Shown piece after piece: positions 26,155-35,784 of a DNA stretch of 64,000 bases (the stretch's first letter is position 1; every line of letters starts with the position of its first letter). This stretch comes from JAWLBY01 sp041687455 (GTDB taxonomy: Bacteria; Pseudomonadota; Gammaproteobacteria; Xanthomonadales; Xanthomonadaceae). The translations under genes were made by a program, and so were the position numbers. The notes under the pieces were generated by a model that was given only the letters and a program-made list of their open reading frames with translations, did no database searches and had not been told where the DNA came from. The stretch lies in NCBI GenBank assembly GCA_041687455.1, contig JAWLBY010000001.1, forward strand, positions 317,486-381,485, written 5' to 3'.

Positions 26155-26843
26155 TGCGACTGGTCGCGGTTCGGCACGGACAGGCTTCGTACGGCAGCGA
26201 CGACTACGACCGGCTGTCGGAGCGCGGCTGGCAGCAGGCGCGCCGGCTCGGCGACTGGCTGGCCGGGCACGGCGAAGCGTTTGCGCACGTCGTATGCGGC
26301 GACATGCGTCGTCACCGTGAAACCTGGCAGGCGATCGCCGACGCCTACCGCGCCCGCGAGCTGGCGCTGCCGACGCCGCAATCCGATCCCGCCTGCAACG
26401 AATTCGACCACCAGGCGGTAATCAGCGGCTTCGTCACCGAGCAACCGGAGCATCCGGCGGTGCTCGCACACCGCCGTGATTCGGCCAACCTGCAGACGGT
26501 GGCCGCCCTGCTGCGCGCCGCCTTCGGCTGCTGGGCCGCCGGCACGCTGCGCGAATGCGGCGAACCGTGGCCGAGCTTCCGGCAACGAACACGCGAAGCC
26601 GGTCGTCGGCTGCACCGGATGTCGCGAGACGGCGCGGTGCTGCTGCTGACCTCCGGCGGCGTGATGGCGCAGCTTGCCGCCGAGGCGCTCGATGCGCCGG
26701 ACGAACGCGCGGTCGAGCTGAACCTCGCGTTGCGCAACAGCGCACTGGCCGAGTTCCATGCGCTGCCGGACGGCCTGCGGCTGCTGAGCTGGAACGGATT
26801 GCCGCATCTGGCCGATGCGCGTGAGCTGTGGACGTATTTCTAG
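26154..26843 (+). CDS. Histidine phosphatase superfamily protein
   Basis: 229 residues. The N-terminal LVAVRHGQASYGSDDYDRLSERGWQQARRLG is the phosphoglycerate-mutase-like RHG motif with the nucleophilic His. The second half has LLLTSGGVMAQLA in the place where many relatives carry a catalytic His (VSHGG), so that His is replaced by Ser or the proton donor is elsewhere. The ATG shares one base with the stop of the DUF4426 gene (TGATG), implying coupling. Substrate unknown. Confidence 0.85.
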   Translation: MRLVAVRHGQASYGSDDYDRLSERGWQQARRLGDWLAGHGEAFAHVVCGDMRRHRETWQAIADAYRARELALPTPQSDPACNEFDHQAVISGFVTEQPEHPAVLAHRRDSANLQTVAALLRAAFGCWAAGTLRECGEPWPSFRQRTREAGRRLHRMSRDGAVLLLTSGGVMAQLAAEALDAPDERAVELNLALRNSALAEFHALPDGLRLLSWNGLPHLADARELWTYF

Positions 26844-26957
26844 CGGGATCGTGATTCGGGATTCCGGATGGGTGGAAGCGGTTCGTGGCCGTCCGTATGC
26901 TCGCGGTGCCAGGCCGCGCCGATCGAGCCGATCAGGCAGCGGGGCGGGCGCCGCGAC

Positions 26958-27006
26958 GAATCCCGAATCCCGAATCCCGAATCCCGAATCCCGAATCCCG
27001 GATCCC
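26958..27006. repeat. Heptamer tract (GAATCCC)6 plus one variant unit
   Basis: Six perfect GAATCCC units start at 26958 and are followed by GGATCCC. The tract sits in the gap between the histidine phosphatase and the acyl-CoA dehydrogenase. On the complementary strand the unit is GGGATTC, and a stray GATTCGGGATTCC lies at 26852-26864. The unit differs at a few positions from the GATTTTC tract at 20964. Confidence 0.93.
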
Positions 27007-27037
27007 AGCCCCCGAATTCCAGATCCCGAGCCCGTCG

Positions 27038-28249
27038 ATGGACCTCTTCCCGCTGTCCGATCGCGCCCGCGAACTCCGCGACCGTCTCGCGCGCTTCATG
27101 CACGAGGTCGTCGAGCCGGGCGAACGCGAGTACCGCGCGCAGCAGGGCGCGCAGGCCGACCGCTGGCGCGCACCGCCGATACTGAAGGGACTGAAACAGC
27201 TCGCGCGCGACGCCGGCCTCTGGAACCTGTTCCTTCCGGACACGCGGCACGGCGCCGGCCTGTCGAACCTCGAATACGCACCGCTGGCCGAATTGATGGG
27301 GCGCTCGCCGATTGCGCCCGAGCTGTTCAACTGCAACGCGCCGGACAGCGGCAACATGGAACTGCTGCTGCACTTCGGCACGCCGGCACAGCAGGAACGC
27401 TGGCTCACGCCGCTGCTGTCCGGCGAGATCCGATCCGGCTTCGCGATGACCGAACCGGAGGTGGCGTCGTCCGATCCGACCAACATCGGCCTGCTCGCGC
27501 GTCGCGACGGCGACGACTACGTGCTCGACGGCCGCAAGTGGTGGACCACCGGCGCCGGCGATCCGCGCTGCCGGTTGCTGATCGTGATGACCGTCACCGA
27601 GCCCGATGCCGCGAGCCACGCCCGGCATTCGATGTTGCTGGTGCCGATCGATGCGCCGGGCCTCGAAGTGGTTCGCCCGCTGACCGTGTTCGGCTACGAC
27701 GACGCGCCGGCCGGCCACGTCGAACTGCACTTCGGACAGGTGCGGGTGCCCGCGACCGCCCTGCTCGGCGAGCGTGGCGTCGGCTTCGCGATGGCGCAGG
27801 CTCGGCTCGGTCCCGGCCGCATCCATCACTGCATGCGGCTGATCGGGCTCGCGCAGCGCGCGCTGGAAGCGATGGTCGCGCGTGCGCGCAGTCGCGTCGC
27901 GTTCGGCCGCACGCTCGGCGAGCACGGCATGCTGCAGCAGTCGATCGCGCTGTCGCGCTGCGAGATCGAGCAGGCGCGCCTGCTGACGCTGGCCGCCGCC
28001 GACCAGCTCGACCGCGTCGGTGCGCGCGCAGCGCGTGACGCGATCGGCATGATCAAGATCGTGGCGCCGGCGATGGCCTGCCGGGTCATCGATCGCGCGA
28101 TCCAGTGCCACGGAGCCGCCGGCCTGTCCGACGACCACTTCCTCGCCGCCGCCTACGCGACCGCCCGCGCGCTGCGGATCGCCGACGGCCCCGACGAGGT
28201 GCACATGGCGGCGCTGGCTCGCTCGATGCTGAAGGCGCGGAGCGGTTGA
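27038..28249 (+). CDS. Acyl-CoA dehydrogenase family protein
   Basis: 403 residues from ATG 27038 (MDLFPLSDRARELRDRL). Helical N-domain, FAD/substrate signature GFAMTEPEVASSDPTNI, beta domain GRKWWTTGAGDPRC, and C-terminal helical domain with RIHHCMRLIGLAQRALEAM, SRVAFGRTLGEH and IQCHGAAGLSDDHFLA. This is the ACAD10/ACAD11-like subgroup, where an APH-like kinase domain is often fused or adjacent; here the kinase is the next gene. The natural acyl-CoA is unknown; relatives act on 4-hydroxy or branched acids. The frame extends into the upstream heptamer tract, which is rejected as coding. Confidence 0.92.
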   Translation: MDLFPLSDRARELRDRLARFMHEVVEPGEREYRAQQGAQADRWRAPPILKGLKQLARDAGLWNLFLPDTRHGAGLSNLEYAPLAELMGRSPIAPELFNCNAPDSGNMELLLHFGTPAQQERWLTPLLSGEIRSGFAMTEPEVASSDPTNIGLLARRDGDDYVLDGRKWWTTGAGDPRCRLLIVMTVTEPDAASHARHSMLLVPIDAPGLEVVRPLTVFGYDDAPAGHVELHFGQVRVPATALLGERGVGFAMAQARLGPGRIHHCMRLIGLAQRALEAMVARARSRVAFGRTLGEHGMLQQSIALSRCEIEQARLLTLAAADQLDRVGARAARDAIGMIKIVAPAMACRVIDRAIQCHGAAGLSDDHFLAAAYATARALRIADGPDEVHMAALARSMLKARSG

Positions 28250-28390
28250 GTCTCGGGAGTCGGGAGTCGATTCCGGTTCGCGGCCCGGATTTCGCAGTCG
28301 GCACGAATCACCCGACGGTGACGCGCTCCCGCTGCCCGTGGCAGCTCCAGCCGCGAGCTTTCGCTTGATCCATCCAGCATCGGAGCTGCC

Positions 28391-29458
28391 GTGACCCGTA
28401 ACGACCTGCCGACCGACCGCCTCGCCGCCTATCTCGAACGCCAGCTCGACGGCTTCCGCGGACCGCTGACGGCGACCCGGTTCACCGGCGGCCAGTCGAA
28501 CCCGACCTACCGGCTCGATGCCGTCAGCGGCTGCTACGTGCTGCGCCTCCGGCCGAGCGGCCCGCTGCTGGCGTCGGCGCACGCGATCGACCGTGAGTTC
28601 CGGGTCATCGGCGCGCTGGTTGGCAGCGGGGTGCCGGTCGCGCGACCGCTGCTGCTGTGCGACGACACGTCAGTGATCGGCTCGATGTTCTACCTGATGA
28701 GCCATGTCGACGGCCGGATATTCCGCGACCCGGCACTGCCCGAGCTCGACCGCGACGAGCGTGCGGCGTACTACGACGAGATCATCCGCGTGCTCGCTGC
28801 GATCCACCGGGTCGACGTCGACCGGGCAGGACTCTCCGGTCACGGCCGCGCCGGCAACTACTTTGCGCGCCAGATCGCCCGCTGGACCGAGCAGTACCGG
28901 GCGTCCGCGACGGCATCGACAGACGCGATGGAGATGCTGATCGCGACCCTGCCGACGCGCTGTCCGGCGGACGGCGGCCACGCGCTGGTGCACGGTGATT
29001 TCCGGATCGACAACCTGATTTTCGACCGCGACCGGCCGCAGGTACTCGCGGTGCTCGACTGGGAGTTGTCCACGCTCGGCGACCCGCTCGCCGATCTCGG
29101 CTACTTCTGCATGGCATTGCGGCTGCCGCGTAACCCGGTCATCCCCGGACTCGGCGGGCTCGATCGCGCTACGCTCGGCATCCCGACCGAGGACGAGCTG
29201 CTGCGCCGCTATGCCACTGCCGCCGGCAAGGCCGCAGTGCCGGACTGGCCGTTCGTGCTGGCCTTCAGCTACTTCCGGCTGGCCGCGATCGCGCAGGGCG
29301 TCGCCCGCCGCGCGATCCAGGGCAACGCGTCGAGCGCGCAGGCAGCGGAGGCCGGGCAGATGGTGCAACTGCTCGCGGTGCAAGGCGCCGCATTGCTCGA
29401 TCGGGCGCAGTTCGGCGGTGCAATCCCGGCGGCGGACACGACTACCCCATCGCACTGA
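28391..29458 (+). CDS. APH-family phosphotransferase (ACAD10/11 kinase-like)
   Basis: 355 residues from GTG 28391. Aminoglycoside-phosphotransferase fold: FTGGQSNPTYRL glycine-rich loop, YVLRLRPSG with the ATP-binding Lys position replaced by Arg, catalytic ALVHGDFRIDNLIFD (HGD motif) and VLDWELSTLGDPLADLGY for Mg binding. With the preceding acyl-CoA dehydrogenase it mirrors the domain pair of animal ACAD10/11, which phosphorylates 4-hydroxyacyl-CoA before elimination. The same pathway here is inference. Intergenic space of 141 bp before it has only decayed repeats. Confidence 0.9.
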   Translation: MTRNDLPTDRLAAYLERQLDGFRGPLTATRFTGGQSNPTYRLDAVSGCYVLRLRPSGPLLASAHAIDREFRVIGALVGSGVPVARPLLLCDDTSVIGSMFYLMSHVDGRIFRDPALPELDRDERAAYYDEIIRVLAAIHRVDVDRAGLSGHGRAGNYFARQIARWTEQYRASATASTDAMEMLIATLPTRCPADGGHALVHGDFRIDNLIFDRDRPQVLAVLDWELSTLGDPLADLGYFCMALRLPRNPVIPGLGGLDRATLGIPTEDELLRRYATAAGKAAVPDWPFVLAFSYFRLAAIAQGVARRAIQGNASSAQAAEAGQMVQLLAVQGAALLDRAQFGGAIPAADTTTPSH

Positions 29459-29856
29459 CTGGCCAGCCGGCAGCGTCGAACGGCACGATCCTCGCCGCGA
29501 TCGGCGGCTCGGCGGTCGGCGGCCGCACTGATCTGGACCTGATTCCGCGACTCACCGAACCTTGACCGTGCGCAGAAGCGCACGCTGCCGAGTCGGGCAC
29601 CATCTGCAGTGCCTGGCAACGGCTCAACGCACTGAACGCCGAGCCGCTGATCATACTGGATTGAATGCACCGCGACTTGCGTAGGGGAGTGTAGGGAAAA
29701 AGCGCACTTTTCTGCTAGCGTCTCGGACCCGCCGCGAACGGACGGGGCTTGCCGGCGACCGATGCTTCACGGATATCCCGAAGCTCGCCATGGCCCGACC
29801 ACTTGCGGTGACCTTTCGGGCGCGGCCACGCGCCCTCGTTCGCCAAGGGGAACCCC
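29459..29856. other. Intergenic region without a supported gene
   Basis: About 400 bp. Short frames on both strands lack family-like sequence. The AT-rich stretch around 29694-29712 (GGGAAAAAGCGCACTTTTC) is a small imperfect hairpin and may be a promoter or terminator element. AAGGGGA at 29845-29851 is the ribosome-binding site of the following gene. Confidence 0.5.
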
Positions 29857-32800
29857 ATGTTGCAGCCACGGCGCCTCGCCATTCTGCTCGTCCTGATACT
29901 GTCGCTTGCAGGCCACGCAGCATGGGCGGCCTATATCGACCCGAACGCGTCGCCGCGGCTGACCTCGGCAATACCGTCCGACGCGACCCAGATGGTCGCG
30001 CTCGCCAACGATCGCGTCGCGATATTGCGGACGCCGAGCAAAACGACGCCTGCGGTGCGGGTGGTCGACGCCAGCGGCACCCAGATCTACGAAACCGCTC
30101 TCGCCAGCGCGCTCGGCACCCGGATCAACAACTACAGCTCGCTCGCGTTGTATCCGATCGCAGGCGGCGCACTGATCGTGACGGTCGAGGGTACCAACAC
30201 CGGCTGCGACAACAATACGAGCAACATGTTCGCATTCCTGCGTCTGGACGCGAGCGGCAACGTGGCGACCCCGCTGACCAGCATCAGCACGACGACTGCC
30301 TCGTACAACTGCTACACCAACATGGCGGAACTGTCGAACGGCAACCTCGCCTTCACCTATCAGTACGCGGGCGACGAATACCTGCTGAGGATCATGCAGC
30401 CGAACGGCACGGCAGTGACGTCACCCTCATCCGTGCAGAAGACCGGCACCGGCAACGGCACCTGCGCCTCGCAGTCGGCCTACAGCGGCTCGCTCGCGGC
30501 AAACGGCAACGGCACCTTTCTCGTCACTCACCACTGTTACCAGAACAGCACCCTGTACGGCACGCTGTATTCGAATGCAGGAACGCAGATCACGGTCGGC
30601 GCCGCGCAGCACTTCTCGATCGGCAGCCATGGCGGCAGTCCGGGACAGTGGGTGCTAGGGCTCGGCAACGACAACTTCATGGTGGCGTGGAACGACGGCT
30701 CCACCTACCAGATGCGGAGCGTGAGCCCGACCGGAACGGTCACCAGCATGGGCACCTACTCGGCTGCCTACAACCCGTGGTTCCTGCCGCTCGGCGACGG
30801 CGGGTTCGTGGTCGCCGACGACTTCGTCAACGCCGAGGGCGGCGGCTACGAGAACTACCACCGGGTCGGCACCGTCTACAGCGACGGTGGCAGCGTGGTG
30901 CAGGCAGCGACGCGCTTCGACAACGACTATTACGATCGTTGCGACGTACCGAACTACGCCAGTTGCGAGGCTGGGGGCAGCGCTCTCAGCTACGGTCTGG
31001 TCGTTGCCGGCTACGACCGCGGCATCGTGTTTCCGAACCCGCGAACAGGAAACATCACCCTGCACAGCTTCACGACGGCGAACTATTCAATCGGCGGAAC
31101 GGTCTCGGGCCTGTCCGGCTCCGGCCTGGTGCTGCAGAACAATGCCGGTGACGATCTGTCGATTGCTGCCAACGGCAGCTTCACTTTCGCGACGTCGATC
31201 GCCAGCGGTTCCGGCTACGCAGTGACCGTCAAGACACAGCCGTCGTCGCCGAGCCAGACCTGCAGCGTGACAAATGGCAGCGGAACGCTCGGCAGCGCCA
31301 ACGTAACCGACGTCAGCGTCAGTTGCACGACCAATACCTACACGATCGGCGGCACGGTCACTGGCCTCGACGGCACTGGCCTGGTGCTGCAGAACAACGC
31401 CGGTGGCGACCTGTCGATCGCGGCCAACGGCAGCTTCACATTCGCGGCGCCGATCGCCAGCGGTTCCGGCTACGCGGTGACTGTCAAGACGCAACCGTCG
31501 TTGCCGAGCCAGACCTGCAGCGTGACAAACGGCAGCGGCACGGTCGGTAGCACCAACGTCACCAGCGTCAGTGTCAACTGCACGACCGACACCTACACCA
31601 TCGGCGGCACGGTGTCCGGCCTTGCTGGCGCCGGCCTGGTGCTGCAGAACAATGCCGGTGATGATCTGGCAGTCGGCGCCAATGGCAGCTTCACGTTCGC
31701 GACGCCGATCGCCAGCGGCTCCGGCTACGCGGTGACCGTCAAGACGCAGCCGTCGTCGCCGACCCAGACCTGCAACGTGACCAACGGCATCAGCCTGGTC
31801 GGCGGTTCGAACGTCACCAGCGTCAGCGTCAGTTGCACGACCAACAGCTACACGATCGGTGGCACCGTGTCCGGCCTCTCCGGCACCGGCCTGATCCTGC
31901 AGAACAACGCCGGTAATGATCTGGCAGTCGGCGCCAACGGCAGCTTCACGTTCTCGACGCCGATCGCCAGCGGCTCCGGCTACGCGGTGACCGTCAAGAC
32001 ACAGCCGTCGTCGCCGAGCCAGACCTGCAGCGTGACGAGCGGCACCGGCACGGTCGGCAGTTCGAACGTCACCAGCGTCAGCGTCAGTTGCACGACCGAT
32101 ACCTTCATGGTCGGTGGCACCGTGTCCGGCCTCGCCGGCAGCGGCCTGGTGCTGCAGAACAATGCCGGCGACGACCTGGCGATCGCAGCCAACGGCAGCT
32201 TCACGTTCGCGACGCCGGTGGCCAGCGGTTCCGGTTATGCCGTCACCGTCGCGACGCAACCGTCGTCGCCGAGCCAGACCTGTAGCGTGACGAGCGGCAC
32301 CGGCACGGTCGGCAGTTCGAACGTCACCAGCGTCAGCGTCAGTTGCACGACCGATACCTTCGTGGTCGGCGGCACCGTCTCCGGTCTCGCCGGCACCGGC
32401 CTGATCCTGCAGAACAACGGCGGCGACGACCTGGCGATCGCAGCCAACGGCAGCTTCACGTTCGCGACGCCGGTGGTCAGCGGTTCCGGTTATGCCGTCA
32501 CCGTCGCGACGCAACCGTCATCGCCGAGCCAGACCTGCAGCGTGACGAGCGGCACCGGCACGGTCGGCAGTTCGAACGTCACCAGCGTCAGCGTCAGTTG
32601 CACGACCGATACCTACACGATCGGTGGCACCGTGTCCGGCCTCGCCGGCAGCGGCCTGGTGCTGCAGAACAATGCCGGCGACGACCTGGCGATCGCAGCC
32701 GACGGCAGCTTCACGTTCGCGGCGCCGGTGGCCAGCGGCTCCGTCTACGCGGTCACGATCAGGACGCAGCCGTCGTCGCCGAGCCAGACCTGCAGCGTGA

Positions 32801-35712
32801 CGAGCGGCACCGGCACGGTCGGCAGCGCCAACGTCGCCAGCGTCAGCGTCGGTTGCACGACCGATACCTACACGATCGGTGGCACCGTGTCCGGCCTCGC
32901 CGGCACCGGTCTGGTGTTGCAGAACAACGCCGGAGACGACCTGGCGATCGCAGCCAATGGCAGCTTCACGTTCGCAACCTCGCTGGTCGATGGCAGCACC
33001 TACTCGGTCAGCGTAGCCGGTCAGCCGAGCGCGCCGAACCAGACCTGCAGCGTCGTCTCCAACGGTAACGGCACGCTGGCCGGCGCTGCCGTGACCGGCG
33101 TCAGTGTCACCTGCACGACCGAAACGTATGCGATCGGCGGCGTTCTGAGCGGCCTCGCCGGCGGCGGCCTGGTGCTGCAGCTCAATGGCGGCAACGACCT
33201 GATGCCGGGCAGCGACGGTGCGTTCGCGTTCCCGACCGCACTTGTCGATGGCAGCAGCTACACCGTCACGGTCGTGACACAGCCGAGCGCGCCGAACCAG
33301 ACCTGCAGCATTTCCAACGGCAGCGGCACGCTGTCTGGCGCCGACGTGACCCACGTGCAGGTGACCTGCTCGACCGACAGCTATGCAATCGGCGGCACGG
33401 TCAGCGGCCTGGCCGGAACCGGGCTGGTCCTGCGCAACAACGGTGGCGACGATCTGGCAGTCGCCGCCGACGGCAGCTTCACGTTCACGACACCGGTCGC
33501 CGACGGCGGCAGCTACCTGGTGACGGTCGCCGCCCAACCGGGCGCACCGAGCCAGACCTGCACGGTCGGCAATGCCGGTGGCAACGTTGCCGGTACCGCG
33601 GTGCTCGACGTCACGGTGGCCTGCACGACCGACAGCTTCAGCATCGGCGGAACCGTGTCGGGACTGGCCGGCAGCGGCCTCGTGCTGCAGTTGAACGGTG
33701 GCAGCGATCTCGCTGTCGGTGCCGACGGCAGTTTCGCATTCCCGGCCGCGTTGATCGATGGCAGCGGCTACGCCGTCAGCGTGCTGGCCCAGCCCGGATC
33801 TCCGAATCAGACCTGCACCGTCGCGAACGGCACCGGGACGCTCGGCGGCAGCGATGTGGTTGATGTCTCGATCAGTTGCACGACATCGCGCTATGCCATC
33901 GGCGGCACGATCGGTGGCCTCGCCGGCACCGGGCTGGTGCTGCAGCTCAATGGCGCCGACGATCTGGCCATTGGCGCCGACGGCAGCTTCGCGTTCCCGA
34001 CGTCACTCGACGACGGCAGCACCTGGACGGTCTCGGTGCTGAGCCAGCCGTCGTCACCGAACCAGACCTGCGTGATCGGCAACGGCAGCGGTACGCTGGC
34101 GGGCGCCGCGGTCGGCAGCGTCATGGTCAACTGCACGACGACCGTCTATGCGGTCGGCGGCGACGTGTCGGGGCTTGCCGGCAGCGGTCTGGTGTTGCGG
34201 CTGAACGGTGGTGACGACCTGGCGATCAGCGCCAACGGCAGCTTCGCGTTCGCGTCCCCGCTCCCCGACGGCAGTGGCTATGCCGTCACGGTGGCGACCC
34301 AGCCGTCGTCGCCGAACCAGACCTGCAGTGTCGCCAATGGCAACGGTACGCTGGCCGGCGCGCCGATCTCGGCAATCCAGGTGACCTGTGCGAGCGAGAG
34401 CTATCGCGTCGGCGGCGGCACCTCCGGCCTTGCCGGCAGCGGTCTCGTGCTGCGCAACAACGGTGGCGATGACCTCGCGATATCGAGCAATGGCCCGTTC
34501 GTGTTCCCGACGGCGCTGGCCGACGGCAGTTCGTACGCGGTCAGTGTCGCGACGCAGCCCGAGTCGCCGCGGCAGAGCTGCACGGTGACTGCCGGAGACG
34601 GCACGCTGGCCGGCGCCGACGTGACATCGGTGGCGGTCGGCTGCGTGACCATCACGCATGTCGTCACGGCCAGCGCCGGTGCCAACGGCGCCATCATGCC
34701 GGCCGCAGCGCAGACCGTTGACGACGGCAGCACGCTGACATTTGCCGTCACCGCCGACGATGGCTACAGCGCCAGCGTCAGCGGCACCTGCGGCGGCATC
34801 CTGGTCGGAAACGTCTACACCACCGCACCGATCACCGCCGATTGCAGCGTTGTCGCAAGCTTCATCGCTGACGATGCAGCGACCTTCACGGTCACGCCGA
34901 GTGCCGGGCCGAACGGCAGCATCCTGCCCGCGACGCCGCAGACGGTCGCCGACGGCGCGACGACGAGTTTCACGATCAACGCCGACAGCGGCTACCACGC
35001 CAGCGTCAGCGGTACCTGCGGCGGCATCCTGGTCGGAAACGTCTACACCACCGCACCGATCACCGCCGATTGCAGCGTTGTCGCAAGCTTCATCGCTGAC
35101 GATGCAGCGACCTTCACGGTCACGCCGAGTGCCGGGCCGAACGGCAGCATCCTGCCCGCGACGCCGCAGACGGTCGCCGACGGCGCGACGACGAGTTTCA
35201 CGGTCAACGCCGACAGCGGCTACACAGCGAGCGTCGGAGGCAGTTGCGGCGGCACGCTGGCAGGCGACGTCTTCACGACCGGGCCGGTGACGGCGGACTG
35301 CGACGTCCTCGCCACCTTCGAAGCGCTGGCGCAGGCGCCCGGCGCACCGACCGCGGTCCGCGTGCAACTGCTCGGCGCCCAGGCCACCGTCCAGTGGGCG
35401 CCGCCGGCCGACGACGGCGGCGCGCCGATCACCAGCTACACGGTCACCGCCCAGCCGGGTGGCCAGCAGTGCATGGTCAGCGGTAACCCGCCACCGAACA
35501 GTTGCACGATCACCGGTCTGAACCCGAGCGGCGCCTACACGTTCACTGTCGTCGCCGACAACGGCGCGGCGCAGGGTGCGCCGGGCGTGGTGTCGATCGG
35601 CGCGCATGGCAGTGGCGCGCGGGCAATTCCGGCGATGTCGGAATGGATGCTGCTGTTGAGCGGCCTGTTGCTGACCATGATCGGCGGCGGCGCGCTCCGG
35701 CGACGCGCCTGA
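29857..35712 (+). CDS. Giant secreted tandem-repeat protein with FN3 and IPTL-CTERM-like tail
   Basis: 1951 residues. Signal peptide 1-28 (LLVLILSLAGHAAWA); an N-terminal beta-rich domain to ~410 with no family I can name; fourteen 85-residue repeats (~411-1600) each with GGTVSGLAGxGLVLQNN, DLAIAANGSFTF, a QPSSPxQTC and a VSCTT; three 76-residue repeats (~1600-1828) of the TVTPSAGPNGSI...CGG type; one fibronectin type III domain (~1830-1920); and a C-terminal sorting signal IPAMSEWMLLLSGLLLTMIGGGALRRRA read here as IPAMSEW motif, membrane helix and RRR. Each long repeat has two Cys, likely disulphide-paired. The tail resembles IPTL-CTERM, handled by exosortase-type enzymes, so surface or matrix display is expected. 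No exosortase is in the window. Confidence 0.9.
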   Translation: MLQPRRLAILLVLILSLAGHAAWAAYIDPNASPRLTSAIPSDATQMVALANDRVAILRTPSKTTPAVRVVDASGTQIYETALASALGTRINNYSSLALYPIAGGALIVTVEGTNTGCDNNTSNMFAFLRLDASGNVATPLTSISTTTASYNCYTNMAELSNGNLAFTYQYAGDEYLLRIMQPNGTAVTSPSSVQKTGTGNGTCASQSAYSGSLAANGNGTFLVTHHCYQNSTLYGTLYSNAGTQITVGAAQHFSIGSHGGSPGQWVLGLGNDNFMVAWNDGSTYQMRSVSPTGTVTSMGTYSAAYNPWFLPLGDGGFVVADDFVNAEGGGYENYHRVGTVYSDGGSVVQAATRFDNDYYDRCDVPNYASCEAGGSALSYGLVVAGYDRGIVFPNPRTGNITLHSFTTANYSIGGTVSGLSGSGLVLQNNAGDDLSIAANGSFTFATSIASGSGYAVTVKTQPSSPSQTCSVTNGSGTLGSANVTDVSVSCTTNTYTIGGTVTGLDGTGLVLQNNAGGDLSIAANGSFTFAAPIASGSGYAVTVKTQPSLPSQTCSVTNGSGTVGSTNVTSVSVNCTTDTYTIGGTVSGLAGAGLVLQNNAGDDLAVGANGSFTFATPIASGSGYAVTVKTQPSSPTQTCNVTNGISLVGGSNVTSVSVSCTTNSYTIGGTVSGLSGTGLILQNNAGNDLAVGANGSFTFSTPIASGSGYAVTVKTQPSSPSQTCSVTSGTGTVGSSNVTSVSVSCTTDTFMVGGTVSGLAGSGLVLQNNAGDDLAIAANGSFTFATPVASGSGYAVTVATQPSSPSQTCSVTSGTGTVGSSNVTSVSVSCTTDTFVVGGTVSGLAGTGLILQNNGGDDLAIAANGSFTFATPVVSGSGYAVTVATQPSSPSQTCSVTSGTGTVGSSNVTSVSVSCTTDTYTIGGTVSGLAGSGLVLQNNAGDDLAIAADGSFTFAAPVASGSVYAVTIRTQPSSPSQTCSVTSGTGTVGSANVASVSVGCTTDTYTIGGTVSGLAGTGLVLQNNAGDDLAIAANGSFTFATSLVDGSTYSVSVAGQPSAPNQTCSVVSNGNGTLAGAAVTGVSVTCTTETYAIGGVLSGLAGGGLVLQLNGGNDLMPGSDGAFAFPTALVDGSSYTVTVVTQPSAPNQTCSISNGSGTLSGADVTHVQVTCSTDSYAIGGTVSGLAGTGLVLRNNGGDDLAVAADGSFTFTTPVADGGSYLVTVAAQPGAPSQTCTVGNAGGNVAGTAVLDVTVACTTDSFSIGGTVSGLAGSGLVLQLNGGSDLAVGADGSFAFPAALIDGSGYAVSVLAQPGSPNQTCTVANGTGTLGGSDVVDVSISCTTSRYAIGGTIGGLAGTGLVLQLNGADDLAIGADGSFAFPTSLDDGSTWTVSVLSQPSSPNQTCVIGNGSGTLAGAAVGSVMVNCTTTVYAVGGDVSGLAGSGLVLRLNGGDDLAISANGSFAFASPLPDGSGYAVTVATQPSSPNQTCSVANGNGTLAGAPISAIQVTCASESYRVGGGTSGLAGSGLVLRNNGGDDLAISSNGPFVFPTALADGSSYAVSVATQPESPRQSCTVTAGDGTLAGADVTSVAVGCVTITHVVTASAGANGAIMPAAAQTVDDGSTLTFAVTADDGYSASVSGTCGGILVGNVYTTAPITADCSVVASFIADDAATFTVTPSAGPNGSILPATPQTVADGATTSFTINADSGYHASVSGTCGGILVGNVYTTAPITADCSVVASFIADDAATFTVTPSAGPNGSILPATPQTVADGATTSFTVNADSGYTASVGGSCGGTLAGDVFTTGPVTADCDVLATFEALAQAPGAPTAVRVQLLGAQATVQWAPPADDGGAPITSYTVTAQPGGQQCMVSGNPPPNSCTITGLNPSGAYTFTVVADNGAAQGAPGVVSIGAHGSGARAIPAMSEWMLLLSGLLLTMIGGGALRRRA
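31090..34656 (+). repeat. Fourteen tandem 255-bp repeats
   Basis: Fourteen in-frame units of 255 bp (one is 258 and some vary by a codon), beginning with the codons for (Y/F)xIGGTVSGL. Units 4 to 7 are nearly identical at DNA level (for example the segment encoding SQTCSVTSGTGTVGSS), whereas units 9 to 14 have diverged. This gradient indicates recent expansion in the first half of the array. Confidence 0.95.
34786..35200 (+). repeat. Near-perfect 228-bp duplication within the giant gene
   Basis: From about 34786 to 34973 the bases recur without difference 228 bp later (35014 to about 35200). The unit encodes one 76-residue CGGILVGNVYTTAPITADC-type repeat. A third, more diverged copy precedes and another follows partly. 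Identity at third codon positions points to a very recent duplication or gene conversion. Confidence 0.9.
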
Positions 35713-35746
35713 AGGCCAGCGCCCGACAGCGCGCCCGAGCGAATCG

Positions 35747-35784
35747 CGCCGCTGGCGGCCGCGCTGCAGCGCCCGCCAGCGGCG
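35747..35784. terminator. Strong GC hairpin downstream of the giant gene
   Basis: CGCCGCTGGCGG (35747-35758) pairs perfectly with CCGCCAGCGGCG (35773-35784) around a 14-nt loop, 34 bp after the stop. No T-run follows, so Rho-independent termination is only possible. The remainder of 35713-36143 has no supported gene. Confidence 0.45.

Noticed and set aside
26885..27037. N-terminal extension of the acyl-CoA dehydrogenase
   Set aside because: It would translate the GAATCCC heptamer array (RIPNPES repeats); the natural start is ATG 27038.
29430..29562. Short plus-strand frame overlapping the phosphotransferase end
   Set aside because: Glycine-rich peptide without start codon or ribosome site; no evidence for a gene.
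31090..34656. CRISPR-like periodicity
   Set aside because: The 255-bp period, high identity across the whole unit and intact reading frame show protein repeats, not spacer arrays.
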